Positions 60,821-64,000 of a DNA stretch of 64,000 bases are shown here, piece by piece (position 1 is the first letter of the stretch; each line of letters opens with the position of its first letter). This stretch comes from Desulfobacteraceae bacterium (GTDB lineage: Bacteria > Desulfobacterota > Desulfobacteria > Desulfobacterales > Desulfosalsimonadaceae): contig QZJS01000075.1 of the NCBI GenBank assembly GCA_003597945.1, forward strand, positions 1-64,000. Reading direction: 5' to 3'. The translations under genes were made by a program, and so were the position numbers. The notes below the pieces were generated by a model. That model made no database searches. It saw nothing but the letters and a program-made list of their open reading frames with translations, and was not told where the DNA came from.

Positions 60821-62404
60821 TCACTTCCAATAAATGGTCCGCGCAATCACGCTGGCGAGATCGAGCATCTCCATTTCGATCTCCTCCTTTAAAAACATAT
60901 CCTCCATGGCGCATTTGAGATGAATCTGGCATTTGGGGCAGGCCGTGACCAGCAGATCCGCGCCGGTTTCCTTTGCCTGGCGAAGCCGCCGCACCTGGAG
61001 ATTCTTGGAATAGGCGTCGCACATGCTCCACCCGCTGTTGCCGCAGCAGATGCTGCCGGCGCCCCTTTCGTCCATCTCGAAAAACCCGTCGGTCTTGAGC
61101 CGGGCGATGAGATTTCGGGGCAGATCCGCCATGTGTTCATGCCGGCTCAGACGGCAGGGATCCTGAAAGCTGATGCGGCGGTTGAGCTTTTTAAACCCCA
61201 CGGCCCCCTTGCCGATCTCCCGCTCCAGCAGATCATACATGTGGGTGACCTTAAAAGGCAGCTTGACGCCGTTGGCCGGATAATCATGATGCAGGGTGCG
61301 AAAACATTCCGGACATGTCGTCACCACTTCTTCGGCGCCCGTTGCCGCGATGGCGTCCACGTTAAGCTTGGCCAGGGCCAGGAAATTCTCCCGGTCGCCC
61401 GTCCAGAGCAGATCATGGCCGCAGCACCGCTCGCCGGACAGCAGGACCGGCTTGATGTCGAAAAAATTGAGCAGCCGCAGACTGTCTTCCAATATCATAT
61501 TGGTCCGGGCGCGGACGTAACTCTTGAAAAACACGTCAAAATACGGCGCGCACCCCCCGAAAAACAAAATGGGCCCGGCCGTCTCCGTCTGGATATCTTC
61601 CGGCAGCCAGTCCCAGTGCTTCACGGGAATATCAGCATGGGTCATGGCCCGCATCAGGGACTGGAACACCCCGCTGTGAGCCTTGTGGCCATCCTCGCCG
61701 CCTTCCAGCAGCACGTGGCGGATCTCCTGGATAAACGACGGGAAATCCACGGCCGACGGGCACCGCTGATAGCAGATGCCGCAGGTGAGACAGGACCAGA
61801 TATCCTGCTGCACCGCCTCGGCGGCGATCTCTCCGGCGATCAGGGACCGGACAATGGCCCGGGGGGAATAATTTTTCCCGGACAGGGCCAACGGGCAGGC
61901 CGACGTGCATTTGCCGCAATCCTGGCACGCGTGGGCGTCGTATCTGGCGATGATGGCGTCCACCGCGGCCCGGTCGATGGGCGCCCTCTCCTTCCGGCGG
62001 CCGGGGAGAATGGGCGTGGGGCCGAGTTCCCGGATCCGGGCGGTAAAATCTACCATCAGGGCCAGCAGCGCGTCGGCGGCATCGGGCAGAAAGGTTTCAT
62101 GCCGGATGCGCTCCCCGCCGATGCCGATAATTTCGAGCAGATGGCGGGCGTCTTCGGTGTGATCCCGGGCGATGCGGGCTCCGCCGCCGTAACGGCAGGT
62201 CCCCGGGTTGCAGCCCACCAGCAGGACCCCGTCAGCCCCGACTTCAAAGGGCTTGAACAGCAGCGACTTGCTGATGCGCCCGGTGCACGGAATCCGGACC
62301 ATCTTGATTTCCGGCGGTATGGGGATGCGCCGGTCCTGGAGGGTCTGAAACGCCGCGTGCGGCCCCCAACTGCATAAATACAAAATGATATTAATCGGTT
62401 TCAT
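60821..62404 (-). CDS. MvhD-HdrC-HdrB fusion protein
   Basis: A 527-residue cytoplasmic electron-transfer protein. Residues 1-130 match MvhD/FlpD (LYLCSWGPHAAFQ, PCTGRISKSLLFKPFEVGADGV, GCNPGTCRYGGG). A ferredoxin pair follows as in HdrC (CQDCGKCTSACP, CLTCGICYQRCP). The last 280 residues contain two CCG domains as in HdrB/HdrD, each with CX31-39CCX35-36CXXC spacing (FFGGCAP...ERCCGH...TCPEC; DPCRLSRHEH...SICCGNSG...ACPKC), which hold non-cubane [4Fe-4S] clusters that reduce disulfides. Together with HdrA it would form a compact Hdr-like complex. It lies upstream of hdrA on the same strand, with a foldback element between them. Confidence 0.88.
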   Translation of the reverse strand: MKPINIILYLCSWGPHAAFQTLQDRRIPIPPEIKMVRIPCTGRISKSLLFKPFEVGADGVLLVGCNPGTCRYGGGARIARDHTEDARHLLEIIGIGGERIRHETFLPDAADALLALMVDFTARIRELGPTPILPGRRKERAPIDRAAVDAIIARYDAHACQDCGKCTSACPLALSGKNYSPRAIVRSLIAGEIAAEAVQQDIWSCLTCGICYQRCPSAVDFPSFIQEIRHVLLEGGEDGHKAHSGVFQSLMRAMTHADIPVKHWDWLPEDIQTETAGPILFFGGCAPYFDVFFKSYVRARTNMILEDSLRLLNFFDIKPVLLSGERCCGHDLLWTGDRENFLALAKLNVDAIAATGAEEVVTTCPECFRTLHHDYPANGVKLPFKVTHMYDLLEREIGKGAVGFKKLNRRISFQDPCRLSRHEHMADLPRNLIARLKTDGFFEMDERGAGSICCGNSGWSMCDAYSKNLQVRRLRQAKETGADLLVTACPKCQIHLKCAMEDMFLKEEIEMEMLDLASVIARTIYWK

Positions 62405-62453
62405 TTATTCCCCGAACAACCATGTCTGGTATCTTGCCGTTGAACGCCGCGTT

Positions 62454-62516
62454 GTTCGCTTCAGAGTCTTTCGGGGGCTTCCCCCCCGAAATCCACAATT
62501 CAGCTCACAAGCGGCC
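62454..62516. repeat. Foldback family 1, short relative
   Basis: Minus-strand reading gives GCTTGTGAGCTGAATTGTGG, a GGATTTCGGGGGGG block and CGAAAGACTCTGAAGCG, resembling the 2421-2479 copy. It contains a compact hairpin, TTCGGGGG against CCCCCGAA (62470-62490). It lies 50 bases upstream of the MvhD-HdrCB start. Confidence 0.5.
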
Positions 62517-62591
62517 TTCAACCGCCAAAATAATGGCAGCTTTACACTGTTAAACTTCGCCGTTTAGTCTTGACCTCTATTCTTGTCGTTA

Positions 62592-62769
62592 GGGCCTGAA
62601 CAATTTGATTTTGAAAGAAATCGCGGATTTCGGGGGAAAAAGCGATTTTCGCGGATGCGTCAAAAATGGCAAACTGTTTGAGGAGCCTGCGACGAGTTTT
62701 TGCCATTCAGCATCCGAGAAAATCGCGCCCCGAAAGACGCTTGAGCGAAAAATCAACTTATTCAGACCC
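62592..62769. mobile_element. Foldback element family 1, full copy B
   Basis: A 178-base palindromic element closely matching copy A at 60643-60816 in its core: GCGGATGCGTCAAAAATGGC, the loop CTGTTTGAGGAGCCTGCGAC and CATCCGAGAAAATCGCG are shared with few changes. Its terminal arms (CTGAACAATTTGATTTT against AAAATCAACTTATTCAG) are less perfect. It ends 17 bases past the stop of the minus-strand gene at 62787. Confidence 0.78.
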
Positions 62770-62786
62770 GATCATTAATGTTGTTG

Positions 62787-64000
62787 TTATTCCGGCAGCG
62801 GCGCATCCATCAGTTCGGCGATGGTCTGCTCCAGAAACGCCAGGTCCCGGTACGGGCTTTCGGCCGCGTTGGAGGGGCATACGGAAATGCAGTTGCCGCA
62901 CCCCTTGCACAGGGCCTCGTCGATCACCGCGTGCCAGCCGCCCAGGCTGTTTTTCGTCATGTCGATGGCTTCAAAGGGGCATACCCCGATGCACCGGCCG
63001 CAGCCGCGGCAGATGTCTTCCCGGACCACCACCATGTATCCCTTATTCTGCCGCGGCCCCCGAGGCATGACGGCGGCGGCCAGCAAGGCCGCAGCCGCGC
63101 CCTTGCGTCGGGCCGACACCCGGATGCCCGGCGGCTCAGCAAGGAAAAGGCCCGATATGGCGGTCATGCCCGGATACTTGAAGGGAATGCCGTCCACGTC
63201 GGCTTCCTGAAGGGATGGATCCACCCGGTGGCCCGGCAGTTCTTCCTGCCGGATATAATCAATGCTTTTGCGCCCTTTTTCCGACAAAATCACCGCGCCC
63301 GCCTGAAGGGTCCGCTGGTTGTCGCCTTCGACGGCTGTTACCTGGAAATTGCCCAAAGTCCCGCTGATGGCCCTGACCGCGGCATTTTTGAAATAATGGA
63401 TATTGGGGTGCAGAACCTCTTGCCCGCATGATTCACCCCCTACCCCGAACAGAAATACTTCCAGGCCGAAATCCGCCAGAGTGGCCGCGGCCTCCAGGGA
63501 GGCTTCGGAGCATCCGATCACCGCGGTGGTGAAATTGTAATTGCGGGCCGGCGAGGGAAACGGCTTGAGGTTCCGGGACCGGCTAACGGAGCGGTTCATC
63601 ATGCCGGTAAACCGCTTGAAAGCCAGATCCGGGTCCCGCTCCAGAAAACTCAGCACTTCCCCCCGCATATTGTAGGGCTGCACCATGGACCGGCTGATGC
63701 CGGTGCCGTTAAACAGCCCGTCCTTGAGGCGGCTGCGGGAATACGTGCAGGAACTGCATACGAAATTGAGCGGGCAGCACACGCATGAGGCCAGCACCAG
63801 CCGGGTGATCTCCTTTTCCCGCACGGCCCGCAGGATGGCCGCGATCCCCTCCGGGGTGCACGCCGAATCCACCACATCGGAAAAAACGATATCGGATTCC
63901 CGCGTCAAACCGCCCACAAAATCGGTCATGGCATCGGTCCAGCCGAAGGAATCATTGCACCGACAGGCAATCACGCCGATGCGGATCTCCGGGGAAAGAC
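62787..64000 (-). CDS. HdrA-like Fe-S flavoprotein, N terminus cut by window edge
   Basis: The minus-strand frame stays open through the window edge; 404 codons are visible and the start lies beyond 64000. It begins LSPEIRIGVIACRCND, like the HdrA N terminus. A Cys-rich segment (LASCVCCPLNFVCSSC) follows, then a Rossmann-like stretch (TTAVIGCSEASLEAAATLADFG), and ends with two ferredoxin sites (CRGCGRCIGVCP, CKGCGNCISVCP). The FAD motif is degenerate (GCSEAS for GxGxxG), so flavin binding is doubtful. It is probably the upstream member of the Hdr-like gene set, separated from MvhD-HdrCB by two foldback copies. Confidence 0.7.
   Translation of the reverse strand, partial: LSPEIRIGVIACRCNDSFGWTDAMTDFVGGLTRESDIVFSDVVDSACTPEGIAAILRAVREKEITRLVLASCVCCPLNFVCSSCTYSRSRLKDGLFNGTGISRSMVQPYNMRGEVLSFLERDPDLAFKRFTGMMNRSVSRSRNLKPFPSPARNYNFTTAVIGCSEASLEAAATLADFGLEVFLFGVGGESCGQEVLHPNIHYFKNAAVRAISGTLGNFQVTAVEGDNQRTLQAGAVILSEKGRKSIDYIRQEELPGHRVDPSLQEADVDGIPFKYPGMTAISGLFLAEPPGIRVSARRKGAAAALLAAAVMPRGPRQNKGYMVVVREDICRGCGRCIGVCPFEAIDMTKNSLGGWHAVIDEALCKGCGNCISVCPSNAAESPYRDLAFLEQTIAELMDAPLPE

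Overview
The window reads as chromosome of a strictly anaerobic deltaproteobacterium (Desulfobacterota), most likely a Desulfobacterales-type sulfate reducer. The evidence is HdrA/MvhD/HdrBC-type electron-transfer proteins, two genes that appear to read UGA as selenocysteine, a superoxide reductase, rubrerythrin, a CX4C rubredoxin, hemerythrin and a fused 2-oxoacid:ferredoxin oxidoreductase chain. No species is claimed.

Layout. 0.3-4 kb: complete dTDP-L-rhamnose operon (rmlD-rmlB-rmlA-rmlC), then two Cys-rich small proteins. 5-13.4 kb: housekeeping core with a PilZ protein, tRNA-Pro, a cell-wall amidase, tRNA-Leu, tig-clpP-clpX-lon, tRNA-Val and tRNA-Asp. 13.4-22.4 kb: an AT-richer accessory stretch starting at tRNA-Asp with a truncated integrase. 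It holds a glycosyltransferase, a CapK/PaaK-like ligase, a nicotianamine-synthase-like enzyme, an arrestin-fold membrane protein, an O2-defence cluster (rubredoxin, rubrerythrin, flavodoxin), several decayed genes and a foldback element. 22.4-39.7 kb, all on the minus strand: a large secreted-protein cluster. It contains a 1704-residue modular beta-helix protein, three paralogous two-domain multicopper-oxidase-fold proteins, a lipoprotein, a subtilase, a DsbA-like protein, a PKD/choice-of-anchor protein, hemerythrin, a GGDEF protein, superoxide reductase and a vanadium-haloperoxidase-family protein. 40-45 kb: phosphoribosyltransferase, a metallothionein-like peptide, ferredoxin, STAS protein, RpoH and the fused oxidoreductase. 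44.8-52 kb: a signalling block with two response regulators and two histidine kinases, one of 1554 residues. 52.4-58 kb: a candidate selenoprotein of metallophosphatase fold, a MetE-like enzyme and a KhtTU-like K+ efflux pair. 58-64 kb: heterodisulfide-reductase-like genes separated by near-identical foldback repeats.

Main discoveries. (1) Two genes broken by one in-frame TGA are best read as selenoprotein genes: HdrA (TGA at 59973-59975) and a metallophosphatase-fold secreted protein (TGA at 53284-53286). Each TGA is followed by a hairpin with a GGUC(U) apical loop at the distance expected of a bacterial SECIS. (2) In the multicopper-oxidase operon, one paralogue keeps all copper ligands only in domain 1. 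The next keeps the four trinuclear histidines only in domain 2, with the type-1 Cys changed to Ser. The third keeps none. The two halves are complementary, which suggests an obligate hetero-oligomeric oxidase. (3) Three secreted proteins of this cluster end in the same short Gly-Gly-Cys-[Phe/Tyr]-Ile-Ser tail. (4) Two families of palindromic miniature elements recur in intergenic gaps.
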